In this document: positions 23,301 through 35,300 of the stretch, in pieces | Position numbering within the stretch: the first letter of the stretch is position 1 | Layout: every line of letters starts with the position of its first letter | DNA from: Gnetum montanum | Lineage: Eukaryota > Streptophyta > Gnetopsida > Gnetales > Gnetaceae | DNA length: 64,000 bases | NCBI GenBank assembly: GCA_015680685.1 | Contig: MNCI01016409.1 | Span: forward strand, 324,788-388,787 | Reading direction: 5' to 3' | Notes under the pieces: generated by a model | Told to the model about the DNA's origin: nothing | Database searches by the model: none | Seen by the model: the letters and a program-made list of their open reading frames with translations, nothing else | Made by a program: the position numbers and the translations under genes

Positions 23301-26300
23301 AGGATGGTGATGGTTGCATAGCATAAGACACTTGATTGATCTTTTGTTTGTGTGGTTGTGACTTAAAGAGCTTAATGGTTTGACCAAGGCTTTCTTTCCA
23401 TAGCTATCTTTTGCCCACATATTTTGATTATGGATTGGATGTTTGACTAAGTCATACTTTATGTTTTGCATTCCTTGGTTTGTTTGGTTGATGGTATTGC
23501 ATGTTTTAGAGCCTTTTGGTTTGTTTAGGGTGCAAGGCAGGCATGTTCCTATTGATTCTTATGTTTATGTCTTTATTTGTTATGTTGGTGTTCTTTTGTA
23601 TGGGCATTTAATTTATGTTGTCTAAGGCGGGTCCTCGTAACTCAGTCGTGGGGGAGAAGCACAATTAGGTATGTATTCTTTGATGCTTTCCTATATGATT
23701 CATCATACCTACATACATGTTTAGCATTCAACTGTGATTTTGTTCTTCATGCCTTCTTTGAGAATTATACTTATTGGTTGTTTTTGTGCATGATTTTTTC
23801 AATGGTGGTTTAATGCTTAAAGAGTTCACATGAGTTTCAGCATTGTTGCAATCCGACATGTTTAGGCATGTGCACTTTTCATACCTGAGGCCCATGTAGA
23901 ATTCGGTTAGGAGATCTTAAGCCTTAGTTCATGGTCTAGCAAAAAGACAACACCGTTTGACTCCACCTGAAGAACACTAGTTCAATCCAGAGGCCTCTCT
24001 CAAAAGGTAGATCCGAATGTAAAAGGATCATGTTCCTAAACTACAAGTAGCAGGTTTGCACAACAATCATCACTTGAGTATGAGCCAAAAGATTGGTAAG
24101 ATATTTCCATCTAGCATGAGGCAACTTCAATCTTGCAGACATGCCAAGGGACTCTTGTTAGCCACCATCACCTAGCTCCTCTTCTTAGAGTGGCAGTTTT
24201 GTAATGCACCTTGTGTCAAAGTTATTTGTACATTTATAATTCCTTTGCGTTGGTCTTGTCATGTGTTTGGTCCTTGTTTTGTGTCTTGGGTGTTAATGCT
24301 ATGGGACTAGCTTTACTTAGTTGTTAGGGAATGATGAGTTATCTAGTGGCATTTCGTAAGTTCATTGTAAGCCTTTGACTTGGGAAGTATTTCATATGCC
24401 CTATCTTTGTGGTTCGAGCATATGTGGTTGAGGTTTATACCTTCCAAGTTTGCATCCTTGCCTCCTATGTCACACTTCTAGGTTTTGTGCATGTTTTGGG
24501 TTCCTTGGGATGTTTTTGGCTTCGTTTGTGCATCCCAAGACCCTGTTGACATGTTGCCTAGTGTTTTGACTTTCATCTACAACTATCGGTGAGAAGTGTG
24601 GGATTTTTTTTTTGTTTTTTTTGTTGGGGGGGAGGGGGGTTGGGTTGCGTTGACTACCTTGTGTCGGCACAAGGGTGTTGATGCACCCCTTGCCAAGCCT
24701 AGTTTGGCTACTTCACTCGTGGTGTGATCAGGATTGGCCTGGGCTATGTTGATGGATCCCCATTGATGCCTAGGCATTAGCAAACCTCTACTGTTATCTT
24801 GTGAAAGCTATAAATACCCAAGATGAGCTCTCATACACATCATAGACATAACTTTGATTCCATTTGAGCTTTTGGTATCTGGTTTGTGTGAAAAGCTCTT
24901 TCTCCCTTGGGTAAGTTGATTGCTTCCTTGTTTTGTGTGTATTTTGAGTGGTCGCTTTTATAAGTGTGGCTAGACTTTGTCAGGGTACCATCTTGCATAC
25001 ATAGCCCGGAACCTTTTGGTTGATGTGGAGTCTAGTGTTTGCGTAGTGAATAAAGCTCATGGTTTTTCCCTTGTACTACTGTTGATGTCTTAAACATTAA
25101 AACATTAAAAATATTTATTTCATTCTTGTTTTCTTGAGTTGTGACAATTCATCCTTATCCAAGGAGGTCATAACTATATGGCATGGTGAGGGGCCATCAA
25201 GGTTATGACTAAGAGCTATTTATTGCTTTTTGTGTGCAGTGTTACTCCTATCCCATAAGGGGTTACAACATGTGTGAGTGATTCTGAGCATTGTTCTTGT
25301 TCCCCATAAGGGATTGCGGTGTGTGTGTGTTTATTATTGTTGTACTCTCAGATTCATAAAATGCACAACAAATTATAAAATATAAACTTATATATATTCT
25401 TTCAACATGACATTGTGGCAACATGGGTTTTCCACTATATTGATATACATGAGTGTTCTTGGCAATCCACTTAACATTGTTTTTGAAGCTTATGATCAGA
25501 TTGCATTACGTTCCGCATGATATAATCTAATTGGTCATGGCCGGTGGGACCCCTATCACCTATACATTGCTGATTTCATCGAATTCACTTCCAACCCACA
25601 TATCCTAGAGAAGAGGTGAAGCCCTTGCTTGAGTTTATGGGATTTAGGGATGCTCACACCTTTAGCACAATTATGGTGTCATCTACATACTTTTGAATAT
25701 GGCCTACCCAAGGGAGTGGATTCAATAGACCAACTTTGCAAAGATAAACATCCAGGCATCTCAAGATGATAATAAAAAGGTAAGGTGAAAGGGGGTCCCC
25801 TTGATGGAGGCCAAGCCCAAGGGCAAACCACTTCAACTATTTGTCATTGACGTGGACCACATGCCTTGTTGACTAAAGAATGAATCTAATGTGCTTTGTC
25901 TACCATTTTGAGAATACCATAGTTTCCATCATTGCAAATAATGCTTTCCATTTGATGTTGTTGTAGGCCCTTGCAATGTCGAGCTTGACCATGATGACCT
26001 TTGTTGTAGGGCAATGTGCCCAATTGATATTTTCATGCATAACAATGATGTCATTGATGATAATCTTGCTTTTAAGAAAGTTTGGTTGCATTTGGCTAAT
26101 CACCCAAGGGAACAAGGTTCATATTCAATTGGTGAGAAGGTTGGAGTAAAATTTATACAAGACAAAGCACAAGTTTATGGGATGACGTTGCTGTGGACCT
26201 ATGACAGTCTCCTCTATGGGAATAAAAAAGAAGAAGAAGGAATTCAAGACCTTAGGGAATATAACTAAGTTGACAATTCTATCAAAGCTGTGGAGCATTT

Positions 26301-29300
26301 GGAGATCAATAGCTAGCTAGAAGTTTTGAAAAAGTTCATTGGCACATCCATCTGGACTTGGGGCTTTGTTGTTGCCTCCTTGGTGGACCACAAGTTGGCA
26401 CTCCTCATATGACACAATGTTTGAATTGGGCACCATCATCAAGGTGGTAGTGACCATCAAAAAGCACATCTATAAGACTTGTGTTACATGGTCGTGGGCT
26501 ATAGAGGTCCATGGAGAAGTTTCTAGCTAAAGCAATATTTTTCTGGTAATCCTTGGTGAAGGAAACTTGTTGCCACTTATTCCATTTGTGTGTCGTAACT
26601 ATGTGGAAAAAGCGAGTGTTAATGTAACAATGTTGTCTAGCACCCCAAGAGTCCCTCAAAGCAGATTCAGAGTTGGGACGGAACTCAAGAGGAATATGCC
26701 TTAGCTATCAACAGTCCTGAAACACATGCCAACAAACAATCAGTTAGTGTTAGCATGTGACCTAAGTGGTGTTTTAGATACTTCAAACATGTAACACTAT
26801 TAAAAGCTAGATAGCCCTNCTGGGTGTGTCATGGGATGTTCTATGGGATGTTGTGTGCACTCATTAGAGCATGACACCAACTACTAGCATGTTGTGATGA
26901 ATCTGGAGGGTTCAGCTGGTAGTCCACGTGAGTGGAGCATGGAAGGGCTATCTNTTGCTACCTCTCTCACAATTAAGGTCTTCCTCTTTGAGCTAGTTGA
27001 TCCTTGATCATTGTCTCCAATACAACTTCTCCTACTGTAGAAGCTAGGACAGGGTAGACTAAAGGTTACGGTATTGTGGGTTGAGTTAGTTGGCTTAGTT
27101 GCATTACTTTAGCTTAGTATGAACCTCTAGGAGTGTGCAGATTAATGTGGTGTGAAGATGGTGTTGCTCGACCTTCAGCAAGTTCTGAATTGTGTCTAAA
27201 GATTTCTACAATGATTTTTCACTCTTAATTTGGCATTGTCAACCATCTTCAATTTTCTCTTGGACCTCTGGCATCTGAAGCCAGATATTGTTGAACTTAA
27301 ACTAGTGAGTTGATTTAAAATATTTGCCTCACTTGGCAATCACAGAACAATGGTTTGAGAATGACCATGGACTTGTTGTGAGGATCGGGATGAACTGCTT
27401 GAGAGTGCTTTCGATGGCCCAGTAGCGGTCAAGCTAGGACACATGGGTGTCTTGTTCACCAAGCAATTGCCTCCAAGTGAAACGGCCTCCAGTTGGATCA
27501 ATTTGACGATGTGGTCACGGGAGTTGAAGAGTTTGATTGACATGAGACTAGGGGATTGTTTGCTATGGTGCTTCATGATGTTGAAATAACCAATGACTAT
27601 GGATCTTTGACTTCCTTCTAGTTAACTGACAACCTTTTGGTAGAAGTGGGTGTGACCTTTGTTTGCTAAGGGAACATGGACATTAACAATTAGAGTATCC
27701 TACCATTTGTAGGACATGCAAATTGAGGCTTTTTACACCATGGTGATTGACAAATGACATCACCATATAATGGCCAACTCTAAGCATGAGGCGATTTGTG
27801 GAATGGCCAACACTTGCCACTTAGAGTTCAATCATAGAGCTTGCATTTTTTATTTCATTTCTTGTACACATAAAATATCAACACAAAACATTTTAGTGAA
27901 TTCCAACAGTTCTCTTAATCGATTGGGGTTACTTAGCCCCCTACATTCCATGAGGTGACTATCGTGGACAAGGTTTGGGCTTGTTGGGTTTGGGTGCTCC
28001 ACTTGTTCCATTGAGCATGGCTTGAATGTCATTAGCAATGTCTTTCTCCGTCTATCTTTTGGCTATTCAATCTAGGAGGGCTGGCCTATTGTGTTGTGGT
28101 TCATCAATCCTCCCCCTCTTTCATTGCCTAGAAATTCCTCTATGTGAACTCTTTTCTGTTCCTACATTGTAGGATCCTATGGTTCTTGTGCTGGTTTGCA
28201 GAGGGGGTCATGGGTATCTATATCTATTTGCTTAGCATGCTTTTGGATCACCAACCCATATGAGCAATCTGGTTGCAGGGCTGAATGGTGTGGTGGATTA
28301 GGTATTAGTGGTTGTTGGCGTCACCACCATTGGATCGTTAGGCTTCTCTTGTTTCCTTGATTGAGCACTATTAATCGTCAAATTTGTAGTGGGTGCTATG
28401 GGGGCAGCTGTGACAGTGGGGTTCTTGTGAATGTCCATCAAGTCTATTGTCTTAAAGCTCTCTATGGTGGCCTTCATTTGCACTCCTTAGTTGGAGGCCC
28501 TTCCTCCAATGTGCTGTGGGCGATTGGTAGGCAAATCTGGGAATTGACATCCAATGTGAATTGATTTGAGACAGTAGTGACATCTATGAGGAAAATTTTC
28601 AAAGATTGTCTCCTACTTTGTGCTTTTGTGCACGTCCTCTAGTGAGATTTTCTTACAAAGCTTTGCATCCAAGGGCACATGGACACAAATTTTAGTGTCA
28701 ATGAGGCGAGAGTTCAAAGCCTTAGCATTGTTCATAGCAATCATGTCACCGAATAGCTGAGCAATGAATAAGAAGCCTTTCTTATCCTAGAGCTCTATGG
28801 GAAAGCCTGAGAGGCATATCTCGACTGGAAAGGAGTGAACCATTTTTTATGTTCTAATCTATTCAAAGAGATTCTTGAGGTCCGTTACTCTAGGAACAAC
28901 TGTTCCTTAAAAGGCCATGGGCTTTGGGAAAGGACATCATGCATGGCCTGCTTTGAATCAAATAAAAACAAAGTGCTATTACCTTTCATTGGGGTGATTT
29001 TCAATGCATCACATAGCCATGCATTGGGTGATCCTTTCAAGGGTTGGAACCCGACTGGAAAATAGGCCAAAAAGAGTGTTTGTGTGTACTTGTCTGCCTA
29101 TCAATGTGTGATGCATTTGGGATCTGAATATGCACTTTTTTGTTCTCTACCATCATTGCAAAATTGTTTCCTACCTCCTAGGTTGCCTCCTTTGAGATTG
29201 CCTTAGGCTCTTGCATGCATGTGCTGTTTGCACTTGAGATAATGTTTGCAAATGACGATTTTAGTGTGTTGGCCACATGTGAACTGCCTATTTTAAAACC

Positions 29301-32300
29301 TTGTGTTGCTGGTTTTGTTTGATCTACCTAACCAGATTATGTGTTCCCAGATTGCCTTGCAAATTATTCTTGTCCAACCCTTGGGTTCGCATTAAGACCC
29401 CATTGTGCTTTACCACCTTCTGACAATCCTTGCCTTGCAGAAGCAGGGCATCCATCGGCTCCACCAGGCCACACCAAACCCATACTGCTTGAGTTGCCAG
29501 TCCTTTCTAATGTTTCCACCATTAATCTAATCCTTTGAAAAGAAGAGATATTTAGGGACCATCTCTTGTAGTGATGGTAAGGTATTTGTTTCTCAAGTCA
29601 TAAGACTCGGCTTCGAGCATGGGCACAAATGCTTTGAAAGATGTTAGGCTTTCATTCATCCATCGACCCTCGTAGAACCTTGCCTTGTTAGGATGATCAT
29701 TGCACCTTTGGGTGATGCTCCTTTTTACAAAGAAGAGAGATTTATCTTGGAGGCATTCCTTTCTATTCTAAGCTGAATTTGGGTGCATTGTAAGATACAC
29801 GCATCATAGTAAGAGCATTCACATTCCCCTAGGAGGTGTGCAAGATCAACAAGATTTTTAGAAATATCATTGGAAATGTGTTGACTGGAAGAATCATCTT
29901 TCTCTAGTGCATGATCAAAATTTGCTTCAAAGTCATACCTTTGAGAGTACTCTTTGACATAGAGGAATTTTTGATTAGTTCTAGCTTTTGGAGTTACCTT
30001 TTGTCGAAGATTGCAACACTCTACTTACTCAACTTTAAGTACTGTTATGATTCGAGTTGTAGTTACGTGAGCTAAAATGAGGGAACACCTGAATCCCCAA
30101 AATGCTACTTGAAATGGAAGGCTGAAATATTTTTTCCAGTTGTTAACAATAATAAAAAATCCAATCTTGCATTTACACTAGCACAAACAGTGGTCAGTTC
30201 AGCATAAAAAGATTAAACCATAACACAAAATCATATGAGAAAAATAATCTAGCAGGAAGAGAATGCCAATACGACAATTGACGTCTTTGAATATACACTA
30301 TGCATCCAAGGTGCAATACAAATGTTAACCAACTAAGCTTGAAATCATATTATTCATAGCTGTATAGCTCAGCAACAAACCAACTCATTCAATTTACCAT
30401 AGCAACATAATCAGTCATATGGAGAGTCAAACTATAGGAAAACACATTATTAATGAGCTTAATAAATTGTAAATTGAAATACAAGAATTGTATAGCAACT
30501 GAGAAACCATCAATGTCCATATCTATTCACTATATTATAAGTAATGATGCAATATTCATAGTTCAGCAAGCAGGAGAATCAGGAATTAGACTGCATATTG
30601 ATAATCTTACTTAAAGGAATAGCTGGCCAACAAGCACAATAATCACATGAAACAATAATTCATAATTCAGATTAATGAAAATATAACAGAAGAATCAATA
30701 CAGTGTCAACCAACAACAACAAACAAATTATCATTCATAATGATAGCAAAGAAGTTGCCCACTTCAGTCAACCTTCATCCAGATGCTCCGGGTAACAAAG
30801 GTGATTGGACGCTAAAGGAAAAGGCTTACAAGGAATTTTAACAGGCGGTGGCTTTCATGGCCACTGAAAGGCATTGGGAGGTTTTAGATGCTTTCCATTG
30901 TCAGCGACGTGTTGGTCGTGCCTGCTCTCAGCTACAACGTCCAGTTTAGGTGCAGGGGTGTGTTTGTTTCTTGGGCAGCAACTGTGGTTGCTTTGATTTG
31001 GGTGTTGATATGTGCGTCTATTTTCTTTTGGGGGTTGTGGGGGTTTGGGGTCTGAGAATTCCAGCTTTGTATTAGGTTCTTGCTCCTTGGGGTTCTGCAG
31101 GGCTGTCTTCTACTGCACACTGCTTTGGCAGACCATTTTGTGGGGTCTAAGGTCTATCATATGGCCTGTCTTGAACAGGTGGTGGTTTTAAGGCTTGGGT
31201 GTTTGGGGGTTTTTCTCCCTTGTGTTACTCCTTTGTTACCTTTTGTAAATATTTCTCATTAATATATTGCCCAAACTTTTCTGGAAAAAAAAAAGAAAAA
31301 AAAAAGGAAAAAAGGAAAAAAGATAAAAGAAAAAAAGGTTGCCTACAGTCTAATATTAGTACACATTATCACATTTACTGTAACTATTTGTAAAGGTACA
31401 GTTTCACCTTTGTTGTCTTGGATTTGCTTTTGCTAGTAACCAATTCTGATTTTCTAATCAATAACACAGAATGTTGGGGAGTACAAAAGAATCATGAACA
31501 ATTAGGCATGCTATCTCATATAGTTTTGAATGTTGGTCAGTACAAGAAAGGTATGAACAACAAATAAATGTGGTAGAAATGCAAATATTTAGATGGATGT
31601 TGGATGTTGAATGTTACTAGAAGAGATAGATTGCATAATACAGACATTAGACGAAGACTTGGAGTGGGTTCTATTTTAGATAAGTTATAGGAATGGCATC
31701 TTAGATGGTTTATGCATGTCCAATTAAGATTAGATAACAAGCCTATAAAAAAAGGTTGCTACATCACTATTCTAGGAAAGCCACCAAAAGGAAGATTAAA
31801 AAAAAAAATGATTGAAGATGATATGAAGAAATTGCAAATAAACAAAGATCTCATATATGAGAATGGTGAAAAAGAACTCATGTAGTAGACCCCGTTTTTT
31901 TGAAACAAGGCTAGGATGATGATAAACACATAATATTTAATTAAAACTCTAAAATATATTCTAATGCTCCTCAAGTGCAATTTTTGATTTCTTCAATATT
32001 CTAAGAGAATGAAAGGTAAGTAAAATGAATCATGTTTAACTAGCACAAAACACCACATTCAGATTTTAGCTTAACTATTGTTGATTTTCTGAATTGGAAG
32101 ACATGCATGAAAAACAAATAGCAACTATAACAATTTATCCAAGATTCATATGTTACAATGTTTATATCTGCATTTTTCTAATTCACAAATTAAGTTCTGA
32201 TTTCTTCAAACCATAAATATAGCTAATGTTGTTCAACAACAAATCTATTCAGCCAAACATTTGGCCACATGAAACATATAAATCAATAAATTTAAATCTA

Positions 32301-35300
32301 TTCAATGATATAATGATATTTTTTATTTTTCCAATGACACTCACAATACGAAATTAGCTTGATTTGACTCTTCTAACTAGAAATAAGATAAGCCACACCA
32401 CTAAAATTTAATCAAGCTCCTGGGGGCTCCGTCTCCTATTTAGCGTCCCATGTGGGAGGCGGTGTGGGGTGTGGAGGAGTCAAGGGTGGATGAGCTAAAG
32501 TTGAAGATTCGCCAAGTGATCTAGGAGACCGAGGCTAGGGTTCGAGAGGAGGAGTGGGTTCACTAGGAGGTAGTCATTATCCAACAACTGGTTGACGTCT
32601 AGACTAGAATTCAAGTTGAGTGCTAACGGCTAAGGGAGGAGGTTGAGGAGGTGCGCAAGCATTATGAGATATAGGAAGCTAGTTTTTGGAAGGACAAGAA
32701 GTGGAGCTATGGCAGGAGATCTGTGAGGAGTTGCTTCACAAGGAGGTGGATCACAAGTGCAAAGAGGCGGAGGTGGAGGCTTAGTGGGACAGGGCAAGGC
32801 TAGAAGAGTAGTAGATATAGGAGTGTTTGGATTAGGCCCATGAGTTTGAGGCTTGGTAGGGGTTGTGGGAGGGGCGGTGCTTGTATGATGTTATGGGCAT
32901 CAATAGGATGGTGTCTTGGTCTGCTCTCAGAAGGTATATTCGTTTGGGTGCAGCCAAGCTTCACCTAGATAAAAATGGTAATTTGTTGCTAGAGAAGAAA
33001 CAACATTCAGAAGAGGAATTTCTGAGGTTTCAACAGGTTGCTACTTTCATGGCTTTGAAGAATCAGTGGGAGATCTTGGACAAGAGGCTCCACTCCAAGG
33101 TCTGGGCCAATTGTGCCTGCTCCAATTTGCCTTAGTGGGGGTAGTTGTGCTTGTGGGGGTTCCTTGCTGTGTTGGTGGGGGTCTTTGTTGGGGTGTCCCG
33201 TTGGGTTTGGTGTGGGTGTTCTGTTTGGGTGTTTGTGTGGGTTTTGTTTGTGTCAAACAAGAATATGCTCCAGATGTCTATTGGTATAATGTGGTTTGGG
33301 TTTTTCAAATTGGGTTTGGAGGGGCATTGAGCTAGCCTCTATGGCCTGATCGGATTGTTTGGGTGGACGTGGGGCTGGGGAGTTATTCCCATAAGGGGAG
33401 CGGTTCCCTGGTTTTTGGTTGTAGGTCCTCTTTTTATATTTCTTGTGTTCTTAATATCATTTTGGCCCAACCTTTTTCCATAATAATAATAATAATAAAT
33501 TTAATCAAGCTATTCTAAAACTTGTAATGCTTCCTCACTTCTAGTTCTAGCTTCAACCTATAAAGGGAAACTTACAAAATGCATTTGCTATCATAGCAAG
33601 CTAGACAGTTTAATCATTATTGATGTGATAATCTGCTATACATACAACCATAAAGAAAATGAGGTTTAATTAGGTTGTTTACACACAATAATTGTTAACC
33701 CATCTTAGAAGAAAAGATATGGGAAATTTACTTACATCAAATTTATTTAGTTTCCAAGAATTCATAGCCAATAATTCAACAAGGTTAGATCATAACAATT
33801 TGTAGCTAGGAGAAAATATTTGAATTAGATTTTGAACAAAGAGATGAAATGGAATAGTTGTCTTTATTGAAGTTTATGAAAGATTGCATACAAGGATTTA
33901 TAGACCAGCCGTATTTCATATTTTAGGAAACAAACTAAAAAAGAAAACCCATCTCCTAGAAATCAGAAACGATAAAAACAGAAGCTATAAATCAGGGCAA
34001 ACAAACTTCACAAAAAACTGCAATTAATCCCACAAAATCAGGAATTTACTCAGTCTTCCCAACACTCCCCCTCAAGCTGGAGAATAGATATCTATCATTC
34101 CCAGCTTTCAAACTAAAGACTCAAAACCTGGTTTTGATAATGCTTTGGTGAGGATATTGGCCTTTTGATCCTTGGTAGGAATGTATGCTAGGTTGATTGC
34201 TCCTGAGTCAATCTCATGCTTGATAAAGCTTCTGTCTATTCTAACATGCTTTGTTCGATCATGTTAAACTGGGTTGTGGACAATGCTTATTGCTGATTTA
34301 CTGTCACTGTAGAGCTTCATAAGACCTGAGAATGGAATTTTTAGATCCTTTAGAAGTCTCTCAATCCAAATAAGCTCGCACACTCCTTGAGCAATCGCTT
34401 GGTACTCTGCTTTAGCATTGCTCCTTGCTACAATTGACTGTTTCTTACTCCTCCATATCACACGATTTTCCCATAATTTCACACAGTATCCAGTTGTGGA
34501 TTTGCTATCTTTTACTGATCTGGCCCAATCTACATCAGCAAAGCCTTACACCTCTTGAGATTCACCTTTCTTGAACAAGAGTCCCTTGCCAGGAGATCCC
34601 TTCAGATATCTTAGTACATGATTGTTTGCCTCTAGATGTTGATTTGTAGGTGAATGCATAAATTGACTAATCACACTCACACTGTAGGCAATTTCAGGTC
34701 TAGTAAGTGAAAGTTAGATCAGTTTTCCTACTAGATGTTGATATTGCTCATGGTCAACTAGGGAATCATTATCTGTAGCAATTACTTCCACCTTACTTTT
34801 GGGACTGGGAAAGGATAAACTTTGACTTTCCGAAACTTGCTTTCATGGATCTGGAATTGACTGAATGGACCTGCAACAATCTCTAGTCTCCAATCTTGTC
34901 TTGGACTTAGCAACTTGATGCAGACACATGCAGATACCTTGGACACATGCAGACACATGCACAACCAATCACACTTTTCCATTTTCTATTTTTTAGATCA
35001 CCAAAACATGGACTACGTCAACAATATTCCCCTCTTTGGTGATGTCTAAGACTTGAGAATGAGTGAGTAACATATAATCTAACCATCGGACAGTTGAGCA
35101 TGAATCCAAAAATATTTAGGCAATAGTGACAATATATGCATTAAAAAAACTTATGACATCATAACCAAATATGTAAATGACATCACCACATGTCCAAGAA
35201 TAGTAAAATTAGGCACCTTAAGAGCATGAAATATAAAGCAGCACGACTCAAACTAAACATCACTGCTGAAACACAAATATAAAGCATCATGGCTGAAACC

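Larger units (their letters stand above)
13069..25558 (+). mobile_element. Ty3/gypsy LTR retrotransposon, Athila/Tat-like, nested in LINE-A
   Basis: The 5' LTR is 13069-15152 and includes an inserted solo LTR. The 3' LTR is 24332-25558. Both start TGATGAG and end CCCCTATCA, and they are about four-fifths identical by eye, so this is an old insertion. The PBS at 15154-15171 is of the plant tRNA-Asp type. Gag, protease, reverse transcriptase, RNase H and integrase follow in Ty3 order, all with stops or frameshifts. A 2.9 kb non-coding stretch separates integrase from the 3' LTR. The flanks TCCAT and CCTAT may be a target duplication changed by two transitions. The element interrupts LINE-A between its YVDD motif and its thumb. 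Confidence 0.88.
25559..29540 (-). mobile_element. LINE-A, 5' part (ORF1, endonuclease, reverse transcriptase start)
   Basis: Read on the minus strand from 29540 down: ORF1 with DUF4283 and a CCHC knuckle, endonuclease N-terminus, reverse transcriptase up to the catalytic YVDD, then the insertion site of the gypsy element. With the piece at 11787-13068 this makes one plant L1-type LINE of roughly 5 kb. Stops and frameshifts throughout. Confidence 0.8.

Noticed and set aside
13069-25558. Use of the gypsy TATAAATA boxes as alternative promoters of the host gene
   Set aside because: They lie in intron 3 downstream of the start codon, and nothing in the sequence links them to a downstream exon start.
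29555-29620. tRNA-like sequence (TAGTGATGGTAAGG ... GGCTTCGAGC)
   Set aside because: The B box is poor, there is no acceptor-stem pairing, and no dispersed copy is visible in the window.
33066-33335. Gly/Val/Trp-rich 89-codon frame
   Set aside because: It is the G/T-rich untranslated tail of the non-LTR element at 32419-33496.
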